Shown: piece by piece, positions 50,563 through 58,033 of the stretch
Numbering within the stretch: position 1 is the stretch's first letter
Layout: the number at the start of each line of letters is the position of its first letter
Assembly (NCBI GenBank): GCA_963675365.2
Contig: CAXXVA010000003.1
Location: 310,001-374,000, forward strand
Length of the DNA stretch: 64,000 nucleotides
From: CAXXOK01 sp963675365
GTDB lineage: Bacteria > Bacillota > Clostridia > Christensenellales > Aristaeellaceae
Direction of reading: 5' to 3'
Translations under genes and position numbers: made by a program
Notes under the pieces: model-generated
Database searches by the model: none
The model's input: only the letters and a program-made list of their open reading frames with translations
Told to the model about the DNA's origin: nothing

Positions 50563-52068
50563 TTACTTAGATATCGCATCGGCAAACGCAAGAAATGCTT
50601 TTAACCCTTGCTCATCCCGCTTGAACACGCCGCAGTTTTCCAGCACGCCGCAGAACACCCGCCCGACTTCCGCGCGGAGAACCGTATCAAGCTGCGCTTC
50701 GCTCATTACATAAAGCGGACGGTTTTCCGCATTGTATTTTGCAACCAATGATTTTACCCAGTCCGCATGCAGCGGGTCGGGGGCGGGCTGATTATTGCGG
50801 ATCGCATCGTTGATATTCTGGAGTTCCTGCCTTAGACGGGCGGGCAAAATCGCCATGCCCATCACCTCGATCAGGCCGATGTTTTCTTTCTTGATGTTGT
50901 GGTACTCCGCGTGCGGATGGAAGACGCCCAGCGGATGCTCCGCCGACGTGCGGTTATTGCGCAGTACGATATCCAGTTCGTACTGCCCATCCCGGATACG
51001 GGCGATCGGGGTTACGGTATTGTGCGGCTCGCTACCGCTGTTTGAAAGGATCCCGACCGATTCGTCGCTGTATCCGCGCCAGACGCTTAAGATATGCGCG
51101 GCGGCCGCCGATACCGTTTCCGGGTTCTCCCCGCGCAGACGGATCACCGAAAGCGGCCAGCGTACGATTCCGGCGGTTATGCCGGGAAAGGATTTCATGG
51201 TGAAAGCGTTCTCCTCCAGCGCTTTGGCCATCGGGAAATCATAGCTGCCGCCCTGAAAATGCTCGTGCGACAGGATGCTTCCGCCTACGATCGGCAGATC
51301 GGCGTTGGACCCGATCACAAACCGCGGGAACTGTTTGAGGAAGTCAAACAACAGGTCGAATGTTCGCGGCTCGATCACCATGGGAACGTGCCGCTGGTTG
51401 AACACAATGCAGTGCTGGTTGTAATACACATACGGCGAGTACTGAAAGCCCCACGCCTCGCCCCGGAGGGTCAGCGGGATAATGCGGTGGTTTTGGCGTG
51501 CGGGAAAGTCCGTACGCCCGGCATAGCCCTCGGTTTCCGCACACAAAAGACAGCGCGGATAGCCGCTTTGCGCCTGCGATTTGGCGGCGGCGATATCTCG
51601 CGGGTCCTTTTCAGGCTTTGACATGTTGATGGTGATATCGAGCATTCCATAACCGGTCTCCGTCTGCCAGCGGATATCCTTGACAATGCGGTCTTCACGG
51701 ATGTAGTTCACATCCCGGCTGAACCGGTAAAACCAATCCGCCGCTTGTTCGGGCGACGTCTGATAAGCTCTATGGAAACGGTCGATAACTGTGGACGGGG
51801 GCGGCGTGAGCGCGCCCATGAGCTTGGTGTCGAACAAGTCGCGGCTGCCCAACGTATCCTGGATCAGGCCGCGCCTGACGGCGTCGTCTGTCAGCACGGC
51901 AAGCAGTTCCGGCAAGGGCGGTATTGCGTCCGTGGAATCCGCGGCGCTGTCTCCCGGCAGCGCGAGGATCTCCAGCAGGCGGTTGCGCGTATACACGGCG
52001 TCGTTGGCACCGATCAGCTCGTTTTCAACGCCGTACCGTACCAGTTGTTCAATCGTCCGGTCAATCAT
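50563..52068 (-). CDS. galT: UDP-glucose-hexose-1-phosphate uridylyltransferase (class II GalT)
   Basis: 501 residues, the long Bacillota-type GalT. The ATG at 52068 is preferred: ACGGAGGAC is eight bases upstream and MIDRTIEQLVRYGVENELI is the usual family start; longer forms begin before that site. The hexose-phosphate part includes DGALTPPPS-like linker, GYPRCLLCAETEGYAGR and HRIIPLTLRGEAWGFQYSPY. The active-site region is SILSHEHFQGGSYDFPM. It moves UMP from UDP-glucose to galactose 1-phosphate (Leloir pathway). It lies 56 bases behind the GH27 galactosidase gene. No galK or galE gene is present in the window. Confidence 0.92.
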   Translation of the reverse strand: MIDRTIEQLVRYGVENELIGANDAVYTRNRLLEILALPGDSAADSTDAIPPLPELLAVLTDDAVRRGLIQDTLGSRDLFDTKLMGALTPPPSTVIDRFHRAYQTSPEQAADWFYRFSRDVNYIREDRIVKDIRWQTETGYGMLDITINMSKPEKDPRDIAAAKSQAQSGYPRCLLCAETEGYAGRTDFPARQNHRIIPLTLRGEAWGFQYSPYVYYNQHCIVFNQRHVPMVIEPRTFDLLFDFLKQFPRFVIGSNADLPIVGGSILSHEHFQGGSYDFPMAKALEENAFTMKSFPGITAGIVRWPLSVIRLRGENPETVSAAAAHILSVWRGYSDESVGILSNSGSEPHNTVTPIARIRDGQYELDIVLRNNRTSAEHPLGVFHPHAEYHNIKKENIGLIEVMGMAILPARLRQELQNINDAIRNNQPAPDPLHADWVKSLVAKYNAENRPLYVMSEAQLDTVLRAEVGRVFCGVLENCGVFKRDEQGLKAFLAFADAISK

Positions 52069-52124
52069 CCGCATGTCCTCCGTTTGTAAAAACTCCATGT
52101 ATTATAGCACAGGATACCGTTGTG

Positions 52125-53378
52125 CTACCCTTGAAGGAAGTACAGCTTCGCGCCGTGCGGCGGCAGAGACGCGCGAATTTCCGTGTCTGCTTCCATAGCT
52201 TCATCCGACCACAGCTCCGTAACCGTGCGGACCGGACCGCATTCCAGCGTGCCGATTTCCTGTGTGATGACTTGTGCTTCGTCCGCAAGGTTGAACAGCG
52301 CCAGGTAAACTCCCGTGCCGTCCTTGCGGAGGGCCGTCCACGCGGCTTTGAGCTCCTGAGTGTACAAAGGGCGCGCGTTGTGTGAAACGGAAAGCAGTTC
52401 CAGTACCGTGCGGTTGGTCAGCAGACCCAGGGTAAAATCGTCGCACATCGTCAGCTCTCCGCCCATCATCAGCGGAGAACGCATGATGCACCAAAGCGTC
52501 ATCATGGTGACCTGCTCATCCCGGGTGAAATGGGTACGGTTTTCCCTGGAATCGCACTGGCGTATCGCGCCAAGCGGCAGCATATCGGCGTCGGGCCAAT
52601 GCCCGGACCCGGCAAGCGTATGCCATGCCGCCGCGCGCGGAAACATCGTCTTGAGCAGCGCCCAGTCGTCCCAGAAGTCCTCGGTGATACGCCACATGTT
52701 GCCGGTCTGTTTCAGCGTTTCCGCATACTCCGGCTGCGCGGGGCCGGGGGAAAGGCTTAACACCATGTCCCGTCCGCAGGCGCGGAAGGTTTCGGAAATC
52801 AGCTTCAGCTCTTCCAGGCAGCGGGGCAGCTCGCGCGCGATATCGTCAAGCTTGATAAAATCCACGCCCCATGACGCATAGAGCTTGAAGATGCTTTCGT
52901 AATACGCTCTGCCCTGCGGCGTGCTTGCCCTTACGCCGTACATATCGGGATTCCATGCGCAGATGGAATAGGGGTCGGCGGCGTCTGCGCATGTAAGCTG
53001 CGTGCCCATAACCGGCAAGCGGCTATGCGCCGCCGCGCGGGGCAAACCGCGCATGATATGGATGCCGAATTTTAAACCCAGGCCGTGTACATAGTCGGCC
53101 AGAGGCTTGAATCCCTTGCCGCCCGCGGCGCTCGGGAAACGGTTTTCCGCCGGAAGCAGCCTGCCGTACCCGTCCATAGCCAGCGGGGCAAACGGTACAT
53201 ATTGATGATTGACGGCGGTTGGCTGATACCACTGGATATCGACCACAATGTATTCCCAGCCGAAGGATTTCATGTGCTTCGCCATAAAATCGGCGTTTTG
53301 GCGTACGGTTTTTTCGTCTACGGCCGCGCCGTAGCAATCCCAGCTGTTCCAGCCCATTGGGGGCGTTGCAGCGATCAT
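52125..53378 (-). CDS. GH27-type alpha-galactosidase
   Basis: 417 residues, cytoplasmic. The ATG at 53378 has GGAAGGA eight bases upstream and gives MIAATPPMGWNSWDCYG, the classic GH27 opening. The nucleophile is D178 in DFIKLDDIA (the K-x-D motif) and the acid/base is D234 in MWRITEDFWDDW. The barrel (~1-310) is followed by a beta-sandwich (~315-417). Alpha-galactosidase is the common activity; some GH27 relatives act on beta-L-arabinopyranosides, which would suit the adjacent arabinose operon. It heads the GH27-galT unit and ends in TAG. Confidence 0.9.
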   Translation of the reverse strand: MIAATPPMGWNSWDCYGAAVDEKTVRQNADFMAKHMKSFGWEYIVVDIQWYQPTAVNHQYVPFAPLAMDGYGRLLPAENRFPSAAGGKGFKPLADYVHGLGLKFGIHIMRGLPRAAAHSRLPVMGTQLTCADAADPYSICAWNPDMYGVRASTPQGRAYYESIFKLYASWGVDFIKLDDIARELPRCLEELKLISETFRACGRDMVLSLSPGPAQPEYAETLKQTGNMWRITEDFWDDWALLKTMFPRAAAWHTLAGSGHWPDADMLPLGAIRQCDSRENRTHFTRDEQVTMMTLWCIMRSPLMMGGELTMCDDFTLGLLTNRTVLELLSVSHNARPLYTQELKAAWTALRKDGTGVYLALFNLADEAQVITQEIGTLECGPVRTVTELWSDEAMEADTEIRASLPPHGAKLYFLQG

Positions 53379-53421
53379 CGCGCTCATCCTTCCCATACAG
53401 AGAAATCCGATTATCTGCTTC

Positions 53422-53451
53422 AGTATAGCATTGCCGCCTGCCGGGCCGCAA
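53422..53451 (-). promoter_or_regulatory. Candidate promoter of the GH27-galT unit
   Basis: Minus strand: TATACT (53427-53422) with a weak TTGCGG (53451-53446) 18 bases upstream. It is back to back with the arabinose-operon promoter. Confidence 0.4.
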
Positions 53452-53489
53452 GGGCAGCTGTGTACGTCGGAAGGAACGAAAAAACGAGG

Positions 53490-53518
53490 TTGACAGACGG
53501 AACGCAGCGTTGTATGAT
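53490..53518 (+). promoter_or_regulatory. Promoter of the arabinose/galactose operon
   Basis: Perfect TTGACA (53490-53495), 17-base spacer, TATGAT (53513-53518). Confidence 0.85.
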
Positions 53519-53538
53519 TTTATAGAAAAGTGAATTAA

Positions 53539-53554
53539 TTTAGATATATCCAAA
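53539..53554. promoter_or_regulatory. Candidate operator of the ArsR-like regulator
   Basis: TTTAGATATATCCAAA is an inverted repeat in 14 of 16 positions, centred on GATATATC, placed about 15 bases after the expected transcription start. ArsR-type proteins favour such A/T-rich palindromes near the start of their own operon. Confidence 0.4.
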
Positions 53555-53615
53555 CTATATGCGGAGAATAAAGAAAATACTGATACAAGCGCGTTTGCGC
53601 TGCGGGAGGTTCACG

Positions 53616-54545
53616 ATGCTGCATGTACGGTCGCTCCGGGAAGGCCTGCCGCTGTTTCGCGCGCTGGGATCGGAGATTCGCGTCCGCATTCTGGAGACGA
53701 TCGCGCAAAGCGGACCGCTGCATATGTCCGCGATCGCTTCCGCCGTAGGAATCACCGACGGCGCGCTGACGCCGCACATCAAAGCGCTCAGGCAATGCGG
53801 GCTGATTTCCGTCGAGGTTGCATCCGGATCGCATGGCGCGCAGAAGGTCTGCAGTGTCAAGGAGGACCGCATTCTGGTGGAAACGCGGTCCTTTACAAGC
53901 GAACGAAGCGTGTTTGAAAGCGAAATCGGCGTCGGGCAGTACACGGCCTACGAGGTGTATCCCACCTGCGGGCTTGCGACCCGGGAGCACCTGATCGGCG
54001 TGGTGGACGACCCGCGCCATTTCGCGTCGCCCGAGCGCGCGCAGGCGGGAATCCTATGGTTCGGGCGCGGATATGTGGAATATATGCTGTCCAATTTCCT
54101 GACGTTATCGCAGGAACTTGAGGAGATCCAGATCTCCATGGAACTCAGCTCCGAGGCGCCCGGAAGCGCCGAGGACTGGCCCAGCGATATCCATTTCCAC
54201 ATCAACGGGCATGCGCTGGGATACTGGACCAGCCCGGGAGATTTCGGCGCGGCGCAGGGCATCAACAATCCGGATTGGTGGTTCCGTCATTGGAACCAAT
54301 ACGGACTGTATAAATTGCTCAGCGTCAACCGTTCGGGTACGTTCATCGACGGGATCAGGATCTCTGACGTCTGCATCGGCGATCTTGAAATCACGCCCGG
54401 TTCAAACGTCAGCTTTTGCCTGTCGGTGCCCGAAACCGCCAGGAACATCGGCGGGCTGACGATCTTCGGGCGATCGTTCGGCAATTATCATCAGGATATC
54501 AAGGTCAGAATGCTCTACCATACCAAACAGGCTGCGAGGGGATAG
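53616..54545 (+). CDS. ArsR-like regulator fused to a C-terminal beta-rich domain
   Basis: 309 residues. The ATG at 53616 follows GGGAGG; the longer frame to 53559 has no site. The N-terminal winged helix (~1-85) is ArsR-like: LFRALGSEIRVRILETIAQ, MSAIASAVGITDGALTPHIKAL and a basic wing. The remaining ~220 residues look beta-rich (IHFHINGHALGYWTSPGDFG, DGIRISDVCIGDLEITPGSNVSFCLSVPE) and do not match a metal-sensing ArsR. There are no paired Cys in the metal-site position. It probably senses a sugar or glycoside. It is the first gene of the GH127-GH51-GH2 operon, 3 bases before the next gene. Confidence 0.85.
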   Translation: MLHVRSLREGLPLFRALGSEIRVRILETIAQSGPLHMSAIASAVGITDGALTPHIKALRQCGLISVEVASGSHGAQKVCSVKEDRILVETRSFTSERSVFESEIGVGQYTAYEVYPTCGLATREHLIGVVDDPRHFASPERAQAGILWFGRGYVEYMLSNFLTLSQELEEIQISMELSSEAPGSAEDWPSDIHFHINGHALGYWTSPGDFGAAQGINNPDWWFRHWNQYGLYKLLSVNRSGTFIDGIRISDVCIGDLEITPGSNVSFCLSVPETARNIGGLTIFGRSFGNYHQDIKVRMLYHTKQAARG

Positions 54546-54548
54546 ACA

Positions 54549-56459
54549 ATGGACATGCTAACGAAATTCCGCATGGGGCCGGGCTTCTGCAAGAGGCTGG
54601 AGACCCTGGCAATCGAGGAAACCATACCTTACCTGGAGCGTGCGCTGCACGACGAAATCGAGGGCGCGGAGCAAAGCCATGCCATTGAAAACTTCCACCT
54701 GGCTGCGGAGGTGAATGAGACCGGAACGTGCAAAGGCACGTTCTACGGTATGGTATTTCAGGACAGCGACGTCGCCAAGTGGCTGGAAGCGGCGGCGTAT
54801 TCGCTGTACCAAAAGCCCGACGAACGGCTGCTAAAACGCGTGCGCGAGGTGGTGAAGCTGATCGGGCGAGCGCAGCAAAGCGACGGATACCTCAACACCT
54901 ATTTTACAGTCAAGGAGCCCGGAAAGCGCTTTTCCAATCTGCGGGAAGCGCACGAGCTGTACTGCGCCGGGCACATGATCGAGGCGTCTGTAGCCCTTTG
55001 GGAGTGTATTGGCGAACCGGAGCTTCTTGCCATCATGCGCCGCATGGCCGACCTGATGATCGAGCATTTCCAGGGTGAAAACAGCGACGCGTTTCCAGGC
55101 CATCCCGAGGTGGAGCTTGCGCTTTTCCGCCTGTATCAGGCCACGGGTGAACAAAAGTATGGTAACCTTGCCCGGCAGTTTGTGGACACGCGGGGCGCGA
55201 GCGATTTTTATCAGAAGGAACGGGATAGAAGCGACCTTGTGATCTGGTCGCATACGACGACAGACCTCCGGAATACCCAGGCTCACAAACCCGTGCGGGA
55301 GCAGACGGACGCCGTGGGGCATGCGGTACGTGCGGTGTACCTGTATTCCGCTATGGCCGATTTGGCCGGGGAAACAAGGGACGCTTCCTTGCTTGCCGCC
55401 TGCAAGGCGGTCTGGAACAGCATTACCCGGCGGCGGATGTACGTAACCGGCGGCATCGGCTCGTCCGCGGAAGGGGAAGCCTTTACCGTGGATTACGATC
55501 TGCCCAACGACACCGCCTATGCCGAAACCTGCGCGGCAATCGGGCTGATTTTTTTCGCGCGCAGAATGCTGGAGCTGGAACCCGACGGCAAGTATTCCGA
55601 CGTGATGGAGCGCGCGCTGTACAACGGCGTCACGGCGGGCGTACAGCTTGACGGCAAGGCGTTTTTCTACGTCAATCCGCTGGAGGCGATCCCCGGCGTT
55701 GCCGGAGAGACCGTCAACCACCGCCACGTCCGCATGGAACGGGCCAAATGGTTTGCCTGCGCCTGCTGCCCGCCCAACGCCGCAAGACTGTTTACCTCGC
55801 TTGGACGTTACGCATGGGGGACAGCCGGCGATACGCTGTACTCGCACCTGTTTATCGCGGGCGAGCTGGACCTGCGGGAAACCCAGGGCGTACGGATAGC
55901 ACTGGAAACGGACTATCCCGTAAACGATACGCTCGTCTACCGTATCTTTGCGGAAGATGCCGGTCAAAGGGTTCGTCTGGCGGTGCGTATCCCGGCTTGG
56001 AGTCTGCAGAACAGAATTCTGGTTAACGGCGAGCCGACGTTTTATATCCTCAAAGACGGATACGCATACCTGGATTCCCTGCACGACGGCGATACCGTGA
56101 CCGTCGGACTTGATCTGCAGCCGCGCCGGGCGTACCCGTCCGGGCGGATTGCCGCAGATTCGGGCAGGGCCGCGTTTATGCGCGGGCCGCTGGTATACTG
56201 CGCCGAGGGCGTGGATAACGGGGACGACGTTCTCGGTCTGTCCGTATACAAAAGCGCGGCTGCGGAGGTGCTCTGGGACCATCGCATCGGCGGCGTGCCC
56301 AAGCTGCGCGTCGCGGGCAGCCGGCAGCAGGACGGCGAACAGCTGTATTCCCAGGATCCGCCGCAGAGTTCGGACTGCGATATCACGCTGATTCCATATT
56401 TCGCATGGGCGAACCGGGGCGTCTCTCCGATGCGCTGTTTCCTGCCGGAGAAAGGATAA
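54549..56459 (+). CDS. GH127 beta-L-arabinofuranosidase
   Basis: 636 residues, cytoplasmic, close to the HypBA1 length. The zinc/nucleophile set is visible with nearly the HypBA1 spacing: E326 and C328 in AETCAAIG, then C406 (nucleophile) and C407 in CACCPPNAARL. Other family stretches are LKRVREVVKLIGRAQQSDGY, LYCAGHMIEASVAL, GGIGSSAEGEAF and the beta-sandwich end GPLVYCAEGVDN. The enzyme removes beta-linked L-arabinofuranose, as found on plant hydroxyproline-rich proteins and some arabinans. It is coupled to the regulator (3-base gap) and followed by GH51 and GH2. Confidence 0.93.
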   Translation: MDMLTKFRMGPGFCKRLETLAIEETIPYLERALHDEIEGAEQSHAIENFHLAAEVNETGTCKGTFYGMVFQDSDVAKWLEAAAYSLYQKPDERLLKRVREVVKLIGRAQQSDGYLNTYFTVKEPGKRFSNLREAHELYCAGHMIEASVALWECIGEPELLAIMRRMADLMIEHFQGENSDAFPGHPEVELALFRLYQATGEQKYGNLARQFVDTRGASDFYQKERDRSDLVIWSHTTTDLRNTQAHKPVREQTDAVGHAVRAVYLYSAMADLAGETRDASLLAACKAVWNSITRRRMYVTGGIGSSAEGEAFTVDYDLPNDTAYAETCAAIGLIFFARRMLELEPDGKYSDVMERALYNGVTAGVQLDGKAFFYVNPLEAIPGVAGETVNHRHVRMERAKWFACACCPPNAARLFTSLGRYAWGTAGDTLYSHLFIAGELDLRETQGVRIALETDYPVNDTLVYRIFAEDAGQRVRLAVRIPAWSLQNRILVNGEPTFYILKDGYAYLDSLHDGDTVTVGLDLQPRRAYPSGRIAADSGRAAFMRGPLVYCAEGVDNGDDVLGLSVYKSAAAEVLWDHRIGGVPKLRVAGSRQQDGEQLYSQDPPQSSDCDITLIPYFAWANRGVSPMRCFLPEKG

Positions 56460-56517
56460 GTACACGTGTGCCGGAAAAAAGATCGGAAAATAAGAATCAT
56501 TAAAGGAGTGATAGAAC

Positions 56518-58029
56518 ATGAAAACGGCGACCATGATTTTGGACAGGGATTTCAGGATCGGGGAGATCGATAAGCGGATTTACGGCAATTTTATCGAGCA
56601 TCTGGGCCGCGCGGTATACGGCGGCATCTACGAACCCGGACACCCGACCGCCGACCAATACGGGTTCCGCCGCGACGTGATCGATATGGTGAAGCGGCTC
56701 AACGTACCGGTCGTGCGCTATCCGGGCGGGAACTTCGTTTCCGGTTTTAATTGGGAGGACAGCGTCGGCCCCCGCGACAAACGTCCGCACAGGCTTGATC
56801 TGGCGTGGTTCACCACCGAAACCAACGAGGTCGGCCTGCACGAGTTCGCGGCCTGGGCGAAGGAAGCGCAAACCGAGGTAATGTACGCCGTTAACCTCGG
56901 CACCCGCGGGCCGGACGACGCGCGCAACGTGGTGGAGTATTGCAACCACCCTTCGGGCAGTTATTACAGCGACATGCGCATCAAAAACGGGTCGGTCGAT
57001 CCGCTGAATATCAAGCTGTGGTGCTTGGGCAACGAGATGGACGGCCCCTGGCAGATGGGCATGAAAACCGCCCGCGAATACGGGCGCACAGCCAACGAAG
57101 CCGCAAAGCTGATGAAATGGGTGGACAACTCCATCGAACTGGTCGCCTGCGGCTCATCCGGCCGGGGCATGCCGACCTATGGCGCATGGGAATACGAAGT
57201 ACTGAATGAATGCTACGAGAATGTTGACTATTTAAGCCTCCACCGCTATTATGGCAACCAGGAAGGCGACACCCCGGGTTTCTTGGCCCGCAGCCTGGAT
57301 ATGGACGCGTTCATTAAGGAAGTTGTCTCGATCTGCGACGCCGTGGGCGCGAAAAAGCGCAACGCCAAGAAAATCCACCTCTCGTTTGACGAGTGGAACG
57401 TGTGGTACCATTCCAACCAGCAGGACAAGGAACTGCAGAAAACCGACCGCTGGGGCCGTGCCCTGCCGCTGCTGGAGGACGTGTACAACTTTGAGGACGC
57501 TTTGCTGGTCGGCGCGATGCTGATAACGCTTTTGCGCAACGCAGACCGTGTGAAGATCGCCTGCATGGCGCAATTGGTTAACGTCATCGCCCCGATCATG
57601 ACCCGCACGGGCGGCGGCGTTTGGGCGCAGACCATCTTCTATCCGCTGATGCAGGCGTCCGTATACGGGCGCGGGGTATCGCTGCGTCCCGTGATCGAAA
57701 GTCCGACCTACGCCTGCGAGGATTTCGATCAGGTACCTGTGGTGGACGCGGCGGCGGCGCTTCAAGACGACGGGAACCTGACCATCTTCTGCATCAACCG
57801 CGATCTGACCGAGGACGTACGGCTGCAGGCTGACCTGCGCGCGTTCGGCGATTTGCGGGTCGCGGAACACACCGTGCTGCATCACGACGACGTCAACGCC
57901 GTGAACACCGAAGCGACACCCGATACCGTCGTGCCGGCAAACGCTGACCCGGGCGCGATGGACTCAGGCAAACTGACCATTACTCTGCCCGCACTGAGCT
58001 GGAATATGATTCGACTGAAAAAGAGGTAA
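56518..58029 (+). CDS. GH51 alpha-N-arabinofuranosidase
   Basis: 503 residues, the usual length for cytoplasmic AbfA-type enzymes; AAAGGAGTG precedes the ATG. Family stretches are IDKRIYGNFIEHLGRAVYGG and VVRYPGGNFVSGFNWED. Catalytic acid/base E173 is in LWCLGNEMDGPWQ and nucleophile E292 in HLSFDEWNVWY. A C-terminal beta-sandwich spans ~390-503. It removes alpha-L-arabinofuranose from arabino-oligosaccharides. Together with GH127 it lets the cell clear both anomers of furanose arabinose. The next gene begins 4 bases after the stop. Confidence 0.95.
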   Translation: MKTATMILDRDFRIGEIDKRIYGNFIEHLGRAVYGGIYEPGHPTADQYGFRRDVIDMVKRLNVPVVRYPGGNFVSGFNWEDSVGPRDKRPHRLDLAWFTTETNEVGLHEFAAWAKEAQTEVMYAVNLGTRGPDDARNVVEYCNHPSGSYYSDMRIKNGSVDPLNIKLWCLGNEMDGPWQMGMKTAREYGRTANEAAKLMKWVDNSIELVACGSSGRGMPTYGAWEYEVLNECYENVDYLSLHRYYGNQEGDTPGFLARSLDMDAFIKEVVSICDAVGAKKRNAKKIHLSFDEWNVWYHSNQQDKELQKTDRWGRALPLLEDVYNFEDALLVGAMLITLLRNADRVKIACMAQLVNVIAPIMTRTGGGVWAQTIFYPLMQASVYGRGVSLRPVIESPTYACEDFDQVPVVDAAAALQDDGNLTIFCINRDLTEDVRLQADLRAFGDLRVAEHTVLHHDDVNAVNTEATPDTVVPANADPGAMDSGKLTITLPALSWNMIRLKKR

Positions 58030-58033
58030 CACA

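Noticed and set aside
54831..56534. 567-codon minus-strand frame over the GH127 gene
   Set aside because: Antisense shadow with no motif or ribosome site.
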